This document shows, piece after piece, positions 33,342 through 40,702 of a stretch of 40,702 nt of DNA (position 1 is its first letter; each line of letters starts with the position of its first letter). Below the pieces are notes generated by a model that saw only the letters and a program-made list of their open reading frames with translations, had not been told where the DNA came from and ran no database searches. Both the position numbers and the translations under genes were made by a program. The stretch is from SAR202 cluster bacterium bin127 (GTDB lineage: Bacteria > Chloroflexota > Dehalococcoidia > Lucifugimonadales > Lucifugimonadaceae): positions 1 through 40,702 of the forward strand of contig MPNN01000016.1 of assembly GCA_002239045.1 (NCBI GenBank). Direction: 5' to 3'.

Positions 33342-33677
33342 TCAGTGCCGTCTTCCGGATTTCCGGACGTCACTTAAAGAGTCGTTCCGGCCACACAAGG
33401 CGATTTCTAAATCTCGGCGTTCTGGTTTCAGGATCCTCGATCGACACGGATATTCGCGATAGCCGTAGTTCGCGTACGAGACGCTAGGTCTTCTAAAACC
33501 TGCCAGCTTGAACAGTTCTACACCGAGAGGAGGATGTCGGTTATCCAATACAGACAAAAGATTCAGGTATACATGGGCGGTCAGTCTCGCGGCCGGTTGA
33601 CAACCAGGATTGATCACGAACACCCGGTTGATTCGATTCCTCGGAAGTGGGTTAATTTTAACGATAGACCGAACCAT
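33342..33677 (-). other. Unrecognised open frame of 111 codons
   Basis: The minus frame from ATG 33677 reads MVRSIVKINPLPRNRINRVF onward, rich in Arg and Asn, with no motif, no membrane segment and no ribosome-binding site that I can see. It ends just upstream of the lipoprotein gene's other possible start. It may be a remnant or chance. Confidence 0.25.
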
Positions 33678-33754
33678 CTTTGAACACTATAAGGCTGTAC
33701 TGGACTGTGGGCAGGACCGTTTACGACATGGGCTTGGACAGCGAACGCTATGGT

Positions 33755-34056
33755 TCAGCCCATGAAGTGCTCGTTCTCTCGCTGGAAGCGACGGGCGGCC
33801 TGGAAAAACTCCACTGGGCGAAGATCGAGCCGGACGTACTCTTCCTGGTAGAACGTCGCAATGGCACGCTGGGTGACGGCGCGGAACTGCTTGAGCAATT
33901 GCCCGTGAGGTACCGTAAGCTCGCGACCCGGGTACGCTCCCATCTGGGTGTCGTTAACCCAAATAATGACTCATCTGTTGAGGACGCCTTCGACCATGCG
34001 CTGGCGGCGATCACCCCTTTCTCCCCACAGCCCTCCCGTGGCATGGGTTCGGCGCG
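33755..34056 (-). pseudogene. Possible minus-strand gene remnant with in-frame TGA
   Basis: One minus-strand frame reads GERGDRRQRMVEGVLNR, then TGA, then VIIWVNDTQMGAYPGRELTV and TFYQEEYVRLDLRPVEFFQA to a stop at 33755. A single TGG to TGA change would explain the interruption. The composition looks protein-like, but I cannot name the family, and the plus strand is also open here (from 33680), so coding on this strand is unproven. Confidence 0.3.
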
Positions 34057-34119
34057 AGATGCCCAGCGGACGTCCCCCAACACTGGATCCGGCGAACGCC
34101 TCGGCTGTCGCGACTTTCG

Positions 34120-35089
34120 CCAGCTAATCCGACCATCGTTGATGACATCTACTGGCGATTCGGGGTGGAACGGTAGCATGTTTTCTTTCGTCGGATGGTG
34201 GGCCGCCCACGTCCGTGGCCGGACGACTCCGTACTGGCGCGCCACAAGTTCATTAACGCATACCGGGCTTGTTATCGGGCAAGCCCAGTATCTCATCCAC
34301 GACGTCATCTACGAAGGACTGCAATCCAGTGAAGAGGTCTTCTTCCGCACTCTGCTGTTCAAGATGTTCAACAAGATTGAGACTTGGGAGCTTCTTGAGG
34401 CTTCCATTGGTGAAATCATGTGTTCATCGTATTTGTTTGATGCCTACGATAAAGTTCTGTCCCAAGCGCAAGCTGAGGGACGTAGCATTTACTCTACGCC
34501 CTACATCATGCCCTCGGCGGGCCGCGCGTTTGGGTACGCGCAAAAGCACCGTAATCGCCTCAAGCTAATCGAGCGGATGATAGCAGATGAGCTACCGTGG
34601 CGAATCGCGGATGCACGCACGATGCGAGACGCCTTTGGACTGTTGCGTGCCTATCCGTCCATCGGCGACTTCCTCGCGTACCAGTTTGTGACCGACCTGA
34701 ACTACGGCGAGATTACCGACTTCTCAGAGATGGAGTTCCTTATGCCTGGTCCTGGTGCCCTGGACGGAATCCACAAGTGCTTATCCGACCTCGGTGGTTT
34801 GACTGAGGCGGACCTCATCAGGGTCGTTACGGACCGACAGGAGGAGAAGTTCGACCGCCTCGGTCTCCGGCTCCGCGACTTATAGGGCAGGAGGCTGCAA
34901 CCCATTGATTGCCAGAACCTCTTCTGCGAGGTCTCCAAGTACTCTGAAGTCAAAGGGGTTGGCAGTCGCTCTCGAATCAAGCAGGTCTATCGACCCACGG
35001 AATCGCAAATTGAGTACTGGTACCCACCCAAGTGGCGCATCAACGAACTGGTACCCCCGGACGGGGTCCCAGATGTTTGGGTCGTTTGA
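34120..35089 (+). pseudogene. aGPT-pyrophosphorylase-like protein (HMUDK helical domain), decayed
   Basis: A frame running from 33680 to 34885 is formally open, but homology moves between frames. IVDDIYWRFGVER, a TAG, HVFFRRMVGRPRPWPDDSVL and ARHKFINAYRA lie in frame 1 (34135-34270). QYLIHDVIYEGLQSSEEVFF, LLFKMFNKIETWELLE and LRAYPSIGDFLAYQFVTDLN follow in frame 2 to RDL and a TAG at 34883, after which GRRLQPIDCQNLFCEVSKYS and YWYPPKWRINEL continue in frame to 35089. These are hallmarks of the alpha-glutamyl/putrescinyl-thymine pyrophosphorylase family (5-hmdU DNA kinase helical domain) that acts in DNA thymine hypermodification. At least two frameshifts and two nonsense codons mean no full-length product. 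It would overlap the next gene's start by 17 bases, showing former operon structure. Confidence 0.75.
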
Positions 35090-36036
35090 GGGACTCACGG
35101 CAGGCCACGTCTGGCAGCAGCTTGCGGAGGAGTTTCGGGCGACGGGATCCTTGTGCAGCCGAGTAGGGGCCGGGCAACCAAGAAAATCCTCCGTGCTGCC
35201 GTCACCATCAAAGACCCTCGACAGCGACGCGACGCTTCCCACCAGCCTCCTCTTAACGTCGCCTTCGCCCTTGCCGAAGTTGTTTGGATCGTGACGGGAC
35301 GCAACGACTTGGCATTCCTGAAGGCGTTGAACCTCAAGTTGCCCGAGTATGTGGGCGATGGCGCATATCTCCGAGGCGCTTACGGATACCGGCTTCGCCG
35401 CCACAATGGTGTGGACCAGATCACACGAGCGTGCGAGGAAAAAATATTCCGGACACGCGGCAAGCAGTGCTGCAATTCAGGGACGCTTCCATTGACCTTC
35501 CACAATCCGACGTGACTCACGTCGATAGAGATATCGCTTGCAATGTGATGTCGTTTTTGAAGGTGCGCAACCGCAAGCTAGAATGGCTGCAGATCATTCG
35601 GAGCGACGACCTCTTCCTTAGAGTCTCTCGCAATTTCGTCCAGTTCATGTGCCTTCAAGAGATCATGACTGGGTGACTTGGGGTCGAATGCGGAGCCTAC
35701 CACCGGGTGAGCGATAGCCTCCACCTGTACGACCATGACGAATAGAGTGTACTCGCCTCAGTGCCGCTGCCGGGCCTACCTCCGAATACAGATTCGCTCG
35801 CATTGCCCAAGGAGGCGTCGGAGAATGCATTCGGGGAACCGGGCCGGAGGATAGCGTTGATGCCTGCATCTGGTCTTCGGCGCGATGAACTCGTCAGCAT
35901 CGCTGCCTGGGATGAAGGCCCGGAGGCTTTCAAAAACATGTGGTCCGTCCTTGTCGCCGAAGCGGCACGGAGGCATGGGTGGGCAGATATCTCTGATCAG
36001 GCGATTAGCGCCTGCACCAGTATCCTATACAGGTAA
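35073..36036 (+). pseudogene. Thymidylate-synthase-like protein, decayed
   Basis: ATG 35073 opens FEGLTAGHVWQQLAEEFRAT; near 35150 the frame shifts to SRGRATKKILRAAVTIKDPR and NVAFALAEVVWIVTGRNDLA, GAYGYRLRRH; near 35440 it shifts again to RQAVLQFRDASIDLPQSDV, DIACNVMSFLKVRNRKLEW and LFLRVSRNFVQFMCLQEIM. A TGA (35674) replaces an expected Trp before LGVECGAYHRVSDSLHLYDH, and a TAG follows before SVLASVPLPGLPPNTDSLAL and the C-terminal region to 36036. The order SRxGxxT, RQxVLQ, DIxCN, RSxDLFL, NFVQF, LHLY is that of ThyA-type enzymes. The family position where the catalytic Cys is expected reads DIACN. The gene is a long TS-like variant with a C-terminal extension, probably a deoxyuridylate hydroxymethylase-type enzyme (inference). 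Confidence 0.78.
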
Positions 36037-36113
36037 CTTTGGCGCCGACAGCTAGACAGAGTCAAGTCGCGGGCATCGGAGAGCGGAAGTCCCGGATCAA
36101 CGACTTGATTCAA

Positions 36114-37496
36114 ATGAAATCAATTTCGATAAGAAACAAGCTCATATCCCTGTTGGACGAAATACTTCCACTGGCGCAGTTCTACGCGCGCGAACGCCCC
36201 TTTTTCAGCCCCCCGGATTCCATGTTTCTGGACGTTGACGGCTACCGGAAGGAGTTCGAGCGAATAAAGTCGGAAGTGCTTTGGCAGCGCAGGATGCCCG
36301 TACCGTCTGACTTCATACGACCTCACCCAGACCTTGACCGGTTTTCCGAAGAACATTTTGACCGGCTGGTGGCAGTAGTCGGACAATTGCTGGACCCGTA
36401 CACAGGCCCTGACAATCACAGATTCATGGCCGTCTTGCCCGCGCCTAGGGTTTACCAAAGCAACTTGGGGCAGAGTGTTGGGCAGTTTTCGAAGTCGATT
36501 GTCCGTTGTGCCGCCGTGTTGGGCGTAGCTGAAACTGTCGACGCCCTACTCCGGCTAGCAAATGGGGACACTGCGAGGTATACCCAAGTGGTGGTTCTCG
36601 ATGGCGTTATTCCGTCTCCGAGAGAGGAGGGGGTCGAATTATGGCCCGGCGCCCGCCTCATAGAGTGGGACCATGCCTTTGGAGATCGACTGGGCGAATC
36701 GATGCTGGGCATCCCCGATGCCGTGCTGACGCAGGCTGACCACGCAGATGCCAACTCTTTTACATTCGGGCGATCCGCCACATTGTTGTGCATCGACCAT
36801 GAAGGCGGTCCGATCATCAGGTGTTCAGAAGACGCCGAGCCGGGCGCTGGCGGGCCGTACATCCCTGTCAGCCCACACCAGTTCTCAACGGAAATAGCTA
36901 TCAGCGCGCTTGCCCTAACCGTCAATCACCCGATTGTAGAGGTTTGTAGCTGGCATTGGTTCGACTCCAAAGTTCAGTACTTGCTGGGGTACCGCAATGA
37001 GTTGGCGCTCGACCAGAACATCGGTGGCCCTCAACCATTGTGGCACCGTTTGCTAGGTGCAGAGGACGCGCCCTTTGTTCGCAAAATCAACGAAGGACTC
37101 TCGCAAGAGGGGATTTTCGACAAGCTACGAGTACCCATCCAGCGATGGAGGAGGAGCAAGGCAGCAAGTAACGGGGTTGATCTGGCAATTGACCTGCGAA
37201 TCGCCCTTGAGTCCCTGTTTCTTGATGACGGCAACCGCGGGGAGCTAAGTTTCCGTTTAGCCCTCCGTGCTGCTTGGTATCTGGGAACCGAGGGAGACGA
37301 GCGCACCGAGATATTCGAGGCAGTCCGGAATGCCTACGATATCGGATCCAAGGCCGTCCACACAGGAGAGGGGTACGACCAAGAGATCCACGTGCGCTTG
37401 GCAGTGGCCCAGGACATTTGCCGCGCGTCAATCTTGCGGCGGATAGACGAGGGTGGTAAACCGCCAGACTGGAAGAAGGTCGTCCTGGAAGGCTAG
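36114..37496 (+). CDS. HEPN-domain protein (ApeA-like C-terminal domain), Rx4-6H motif altered
   Basis: From ATG 36114 the protein has 460 residues; the open frame extends to 36039 with a possible TTG start, and no ribosome-binding site decides. The N-terminal three quarters is unrecognised (ApeA-type proteins have a variable sensor domain there). Residues about 356-430 match an ApeA-type HEPN helical domain: DLRIALESLFL, ELSFRLALRAAWYL and NAYDIGSKAVHTG. The HEPN ribonuclease signature R-x4-6-H normally appears as RSKIVH; here it is GSKAVH (411-416), with Gly where Arg is expected, so RNase activity is doubtful. It follows the decayed hypermodification cassette directly. ApeA-like proteins act in abortive anti-phage defence; that role here is inference. 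Confidence 0.8.
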   Translation: MKSISIRNKLISLLDEILPLAQFYARERPFFSPPDSMFLDVDGYRKEFERIKSEVLWQRRMPVPSDFIRPHPDLDRFSEEHFDRLVAVVGQLLDPYTGPDNHRFMAVLPAPRVYQSNLGQSVGQFSKSIVRCAAVLGVAETVDALLRLANGDTARYTQVVVLDGVIPSPREEGVELWPGARLIEWDHAFGDRLGESMLGIPDAVLTQADHADANSFTFGRSATLLCIDHEGGPIIRCSEDAEPGAGGPYIPVSPHQFSTEIAISALALTVNHPIVEVCSWHWFDSKVQYLLGYRNELALDQNIGGPQPLWHRLLGAEDAPFVRKINEGLSQEGIFDKLRVPIQRWRRSKAASNGVDLAIDLRIALESLFLDDGNRGELSFRLALRAAWYLGTEGDERTEIFEAVRNAYDIGSKAVHTGEGYDQEIHVRLAVAQDICRASILRRIDEGGKPPDWKKVVLEG

Positions 37497-38225
37497 TGCT
37501 GTACGCAGATTGTGGCGAAACCAACTGGCATTGCCGACGACAGCTACGCCCCCTCGCGCCCCTAACCAACAGTCCAATGTCCCTCAGGTTCCTAGATGGA
37601 CATACCTATTTGCCGGGCGGCCATCTCTAAGCGAGCGTTTTGCCGCGATTCAAACACATACCTTTGACCCATCCCGACCGCAGTGCCCCCGTCGGCCAAC
37701 CGGCCAACGGTCTCGTACCGGTCAGAGGCTACCGGCCGTCTCGGTCTTTTCGAGCTCATGTTTGTGCGTCGTCTTGCGGACGACTTCGATCAGCCCGGCG
37801 CTGTGTGGTTGTCCAACCCGGAGCACTGTCTCCGAACGCCGGTTGTTGACGCGACAGGATCTGCCTCAGAATCGCACAAGGGAGCGCCAGTTTTTGCACA
37901 GCTCTGAAGTGGATGAATCCTGCACCGATGCTTAAGCCACCGCCCGAGCTCTGTCGGACGGCCCGTCCGTCGAACAGAGTTACACGTCGGTAGGAACCGC
38001 GACGACAGCCGGTCGATCTGAGACCGTAGGGCTTGAGAAGATTCATGCCGACGTCGTCGCGTGTTGACTGAATGGTTTTGCCTACGTTGACCTGCGAGAT
38101 GGTTAGCACATATTTGTCTGGTTTACGGTTCGAATCCCTTGTGGTTGGGCAGCGTACGCCAGCGGAGCGACGGTCTGTGGGATGCGGAGCCCCTTGGCAT
38201 AAGGCAAAGGTTTGTCCTGTCGTCA
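37497..38225. other. 729 bases without a convincing gene
   Basis: All six frames hold only short, Arg- and Ser-rich stretches. A sequence GGTTCGAATCCC at 38126-38137 looks like a tRNA T-loop, but its stem does not pair. The promoter of the next gene is probably here, though no motif is clear. Confidence 0.4.
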
Positions 38226-38633
38226 ATGGAGCACGCTATCAGATTCGTGGTAAAGAGGTCGACCCAATCGGCCCAGGTTTTCGTTAATGGTCAACCCCTT
38301 GGGGAAATGAATACGGTCCGTCACATGGGCCACGATCTTGAGTATGTGAACGGGTACCCTTTCGGTTGGGACGGGACCAGCTACCGCGTCGAGTTCTTGG
38401 AAACCCACCAATTCGCCAACGGGGACGACCTTGGATTCGGGTTCACGGACAAAAGCAAGGACGAAAGTGAACCCGAGGGAATCGGTGGGCGCGTCGTCGG
38501 TGTCGTCGGTAAGGAGGAGCACGTCGTGCGCATGAGCGACCTCTGGGCCTTGGAGCGGGACGGACCCAACCTGAGGAAATCATACTCGACGAGAATCCTA
38601 GTGGAAGACGGGGAGATGCGACGCGACGGGTGA
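38226..38633 (+). CDS. Hypothetical protein
   Basis: 135 residues from ATG 38226; the open frame continues upstream to a GTG at 38139, which would add 29 Trp/Arg-rich residues. The sequence has acidic, Gly-rich beta-like segments (MGHDLEYVNGYPFGWDGTSY, QFANGDDLGFGFTDKSKD) and no catalytic motif, signal peptide or membrane segment. I do not recognise it. It is followed on the same strand by another unknown gene 89 bases downstream, possibly one transcript. Confidence 0.55.
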   Translation: MEHAIRFVVKRSTQSAQVFVNGQPLGEMNTVRHMGHDLEYVNGYPFGWDGTSYRVEFLETHQFANGDDLGFGFTDKSKDESEPEGIGGRVVGVVGKEEHVVRMSDLWALERDGPNLRKSYSTRILVEDGEMRRDG

Positions 38634-38722
38634 GACGACTAGGCCAGACAGGCGGGGCAAGTGTGGCGGAGGCAGCGTTCCGACCAAGAGGTCGATATGG
38701 TTTTCGAGGAGGTCCCGTAAAT

Positions 38723-39529
38723 ATGTCCGGCAGCGACAAATGGCCTGGAGAGATAGAGGACACTCGTGCCTTGGCTGAGGCATATGTTCGTATCGACGAA
38801 GCTGCCAAGGGTGTAGACATCCCACGTGACAAGTTCAGAGACTTTCACTATGAGACAGTGAGGATGATGGTCGATAAAGGGATCAAGGAAGATGCTAACG
38901 GCCCCGTCCCAACCCTGCCGCCAACCCAAGTGACTGATAAGGGACAAGTGAGTGACGATATACGACATGCATACGTGAAGATTCTTGAAGACCTGCGGGC
39001 CGCACTAGATTGCGGGGCCACGCAGGCCGCACTGAAATTGAGCCCCGACCTACCGGAAGATGCGATTAGGAAATTGGAATTCATCATCGCTTCCAGTGAG
39101 AAAGGGTTCAGAAAAAGGGCCAAATATGCCTTCGGCTCCGGTGGAGACACCCTGGAACCTCTGAAACAGCTGATGGAGTGCCTACAGCCATACCACGGCG
39201 ATGAACGGCTGTGGTTCCTCTCAAGGGCGAGTGGCAGTTCTAAACATCGTGGTTTGAGCGAAGTACAACATGCGACAAAATTGCACACTATTCTCTCCAA
39301 GAGTACGGATCAGCAACGGCTCGCAGATGCTGGTTGGTGGGTATTTCCCACCACACACGAGTGCATCGTCCTGGCACGAACAGAGCAGAGCCACTTGACA
39401 GTCCGCGTACCAAATAGCAAGCGACGGCATGACCCCTTGGTGGTTCCGCCGATCTGCATTGAACATGTCCGTGCCATCATCAACACCTTGGAGTACTGCG
39501 TCGAAACCGGCAATCTGCCGCAAGAATGA
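38723..39529 (+). CDS. Hypothetical protein
   Basis: 268 residues from ATG 38723, supported by GAGGAGG about ten bases upstream; the open frame begins at 38630 but its extra N-terminus is compositionally odd. Features: a charged helical region (EDTRALAEAYVRIDEAAKGV, IRHAYVKILEDLRAALDC), a middle part with LEPLKQLMECLQPYHGDERLW, and a beta-like C-terminal part with Cys and His (ECIVLARTEQSHLTVRVPNS). No family is recognised. Together with the two genes before it, it forms a plus-strand group of unknown genes on the right-hand flank of the decayed cassette. It converges with the kinase/regulator gene, 144 bases apart. Confidence 0.7.
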   Translation: MSGSDKWPGEIEDTRALAEAYVRIDEAAKGVDIPRDKFRDFHYETVRMMVDKGIKEDANGPVPTLPPTQVTDKGQVSDDIRHAYVKILEDLRAALDCGATQAALKLSPDLPEDAIRKLEFIIASSEKGFRKRAKYAFGSGGDTLEPLKQLMECLQPYHGDERLWFLSRASGSSKHRGLSEVQHATKLHTILSKSTDQQRLADAGWWVFPTTHECIVLARTEQSHLTVRVPNSKRRHDPLVVPPICIEHVRAIINTLEYCVETGNLPQE

Positions 39530-39673
39530 TCCGGCCACTATGACACCTGTTCGACACTAGATGCCAGTGACCTTTGGATGTGGCTTGGTAGCTTATCGAC
39601 AAACCGAGGTTTCTAGATTCCTGTAGTGCGATGCGGAGGGGCCTAGGAAGGCAAATTGGGGTGCTCTTTCTGC

Positions 39674-40702
39674 CTACGGTTCCTTTCCCTCCCCGCTCGC
39701 CTCCCCCTCCGCCATCCGGTAGCCGACGCGGGGTTCGGTGATGATGTGCCTGGGGTTGTCCGCATTGTCCCCCAGCTTGCGGCGGAGCCTCCTCACCATA
39801 TCCCGCACCAGCCAGGGCTCGCCGACTTTCTCCGGACCCCAGATTCGCTGTAGCAGCACGGCGTGGGTCAGCGTGCGGGGGGCGTGGACGGTAAGCTCGT
39901 AGAGCACCGCGTACTCCGTGGCCGTTAGCTCCACCGGCTCCCCGTCCAACGTCACCCGGCGCAGGGCGTAGTCGATGCCCAGTCCCCCGGCGCCGTAGGG
40001 TCCCGACGGCTCGCCCTGGAAGGGTTCCAGCCGTTTCCTGAGCGCCGCCCTGATTCTCGCCGCCAGCTCCGTCGGCGAGAAGGGCTTGACCACGTAGTCC
40101 GCCGCCCCCATGTCGAGAGCCCTGGCGACGGTCTCGTCTTGGCCGTACATCGACAGGAAGATGACCGGCACGTCCGCCGTCTTTCGGATGTCGTTCATCA
40201 GCGCGATGCCGTCAGACCCCGGCAGCACCAGGTCCAGCAGCGCCAGGTGGGGCTTCTCCTCCGATAGGAGGCGGGGCACGTCGGCAGGGTCGCCGGTGGC
40301 GACGGGCACGTAGCCCGCCCTGGCGAGCACGTCGCGGACGTACCGCAGGTCCTGGGGGTTGTCGTCCACGGCCAGGACCCGTACCCGGGGCGTGCGTCGC
40401 GAGCCGGTAGAGGCGGGACCGGGAGCCGGGGTCGCGGGCTGCTTCACCGCCGGCAGCGTGAAGGGCGATCCCTCGGGCGAGTACCCGGCCGCGTTTGAGA
40501 ACAGGTTGCCCAAGACCTGGACGATGCGCCGCCGGTCGGCCATCACCAGGGGAAGGCCCTCCGCCAACTCCATCTCCAGGGGGTTCCTCGCGTCCGCGCT
40601 GCGGAACCGGCCCCCGGCCTCCTCCACCAGCGGGTGCAGGTCCGACGGCTCCGGGTCCACGGGCAGCGCACCCGTCTCGATGCGGGCGACGTCCAGCAGG
40701 TC
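39674..40702 (-). CDS. Histidine-kinase/response-regulator hybrid (receiver plus OmpR-type DNA-binding domain), N-terminus beyond the window
   Basis: The frame is open to the right edge (342 codons visible), with the 5' part outside. It starts in DLLDVARIETGALPVDPEP, the end of a HisKA domain, then the N-box of the ATPase (RRRIVQVLGNLFSNAAGYSP). It then jumps from SPEGSP straight into FTLPAVKQ, the C-terminal strand of the HATPase, so the ATP-lid and G-boxes are missing by an apparent in-frame deletion. A receiver follows: acidic pair in VDDNPQD, phosphorylation Asp in LLDLVLPGSDG, Lys in VVKPFSPTEL. The C-terminus is an OmpR/PhoB winged helix (LTATEYAVLYELTVH, MVRRLRRKLGDNA). The protein likely binds DNA, but kinase activity is doubtful; phosphorylation would come from elsewhere. 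Signal unknown. Confidence 0.88.
   Translation of the reverse strand, partial: DLLDVARIETGALPVDPEPSDLHPLVEEAGGRFRSADARNPLEMELAEGLPLVMADRRRIVQVLGNLFSNAAGYSPEGSPFTLPAVKQPATPAPGPASTGSRRTPRVRVLAVDDNPQDLRYVRDVLARAGYVPVATGDPADVPRLLSEEKPHLALLDLVLPGSDGIALMNDIRKTADVPVIFLSMYGQDETVARALDMGAADYVVKPFSPTELAARIRAALRKRLEPFQGEPSGPYGAGGLGIDYALRRVTLDGEPVELTATEYAVLYELTVHAPRTLTHAVLLQRIWGPEKVGEPWLVRDMVRRLRRKLGDNADNPRHIITEPRVGYRMAEGEASGEGKEP

Noticed and set aside
33680..34885. Continuous 401-codon plus-strand frame taken as an intact gene
   Set aside because: Conserved family segments lie in a different frame at 34135-34270 and continue past the stop at 34883-34885, so the long frame is partly accidental.
35073..36036. 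Stop-codon recoding or selenocysteine to explain TGA/TAG in the thymidylate-synthase-like gene
   Set aside because: Two frameshifts are also needed, both TAG and TGA are involved, and other genes in the window end normally at these codons. Decay is simpler.
38126..38137. GGTTCGAATCCC looks like a tRNA T-arm
   Set aside because: The bases either side of the loop do not form the five-pair stem (only about three of five pair), and no acceptor, D or anticodon arms can be placed around it.

Overview
The window looks like a chromosomal stretch from a moderately GC-rich bacterium. Several things point, with moderate confidence and without any marker gene, to the Chloroflexota (SAR202 / Dehalococcoidia-like lineages): plant-type LRR lipoproteins with Pro/Thr-rich linkers, a cadherin/Calx-beta/FN3 surface protein, a histidine-kinase/response-regulator fusion, an MMPL exporter, a BHMT-like methyltransferase next to Sox-like flavoenzymes, and heavy loading with short palindromic repeats. 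No rRNA, tRNA, CRISPR array or intact transposase was found.

Layout. 1-12.0 kb, minus strand: a secreted protein cut by the window edge, a fused TMD-NBD-TMD-NBD ABC exporter, and a two-gene operon for a large cell-surface metalloprotease-like protein followed by an LRR lipoprotein. 12.2-18.6 kb: a CPBP membrane protein, a phosphodiesterase/alkaline-phosphatase-fold hydrolase, and divergent from it an operon of homocysteine S-methyltransferase-like protein, FAD/NAD/BFD-like dehydrogenase subunit and DAO-type flavoprotein. The shared intergenic region carries an excellent palindromic operator candidate. 18.7-23.0 kb: a CDF-like metal transporter with a Cys-rich tail, a two-gene unknown cassette on the other strand lying between that tail and a second copy of it, an SDR with a non-canonical active site, and a ThDP-dependent acetolactate-synthase-like enzyme.

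23.0-36.0 kb is a gene graveyard with live genes inside. It holds two SDR fragments, a YihY fragment, a frameshifted membrane protein, an MMPL exporter cut off at its 5' end beside a repeat, a live PHP-domain ATPase (TrlF-like), a live LRR lipoprotein sharing shuffled modules with the one at 5-8 kb, and a decayed two-gene cassette for thymine hypermodification (aGPT-pyrophosphorylase-like plus thymidylate-synthase-like). 36-39.5 kb: a HEPN (ApeA-like) protein and two unknown genes. The right edge is a hybrid kinase/regulator whose ATPase domain has suffered an in-frame deletion.

Two themes stand out. First, several families of dispersed short repeats occur between genes, and at least three copies sit in frame inside genes, always in inter-domain linkers. 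One MITE-like family (two copies bounded by the same 14-bp inverted repeat, plus one degenerate copy) marks the breakpoint of a truncated gene. Second, the decayed hypermodification cassette can be read through its frameshifts and stops, and three of its four nonsense codons fit single C:G to T:A changes of Trp or Gln codons.
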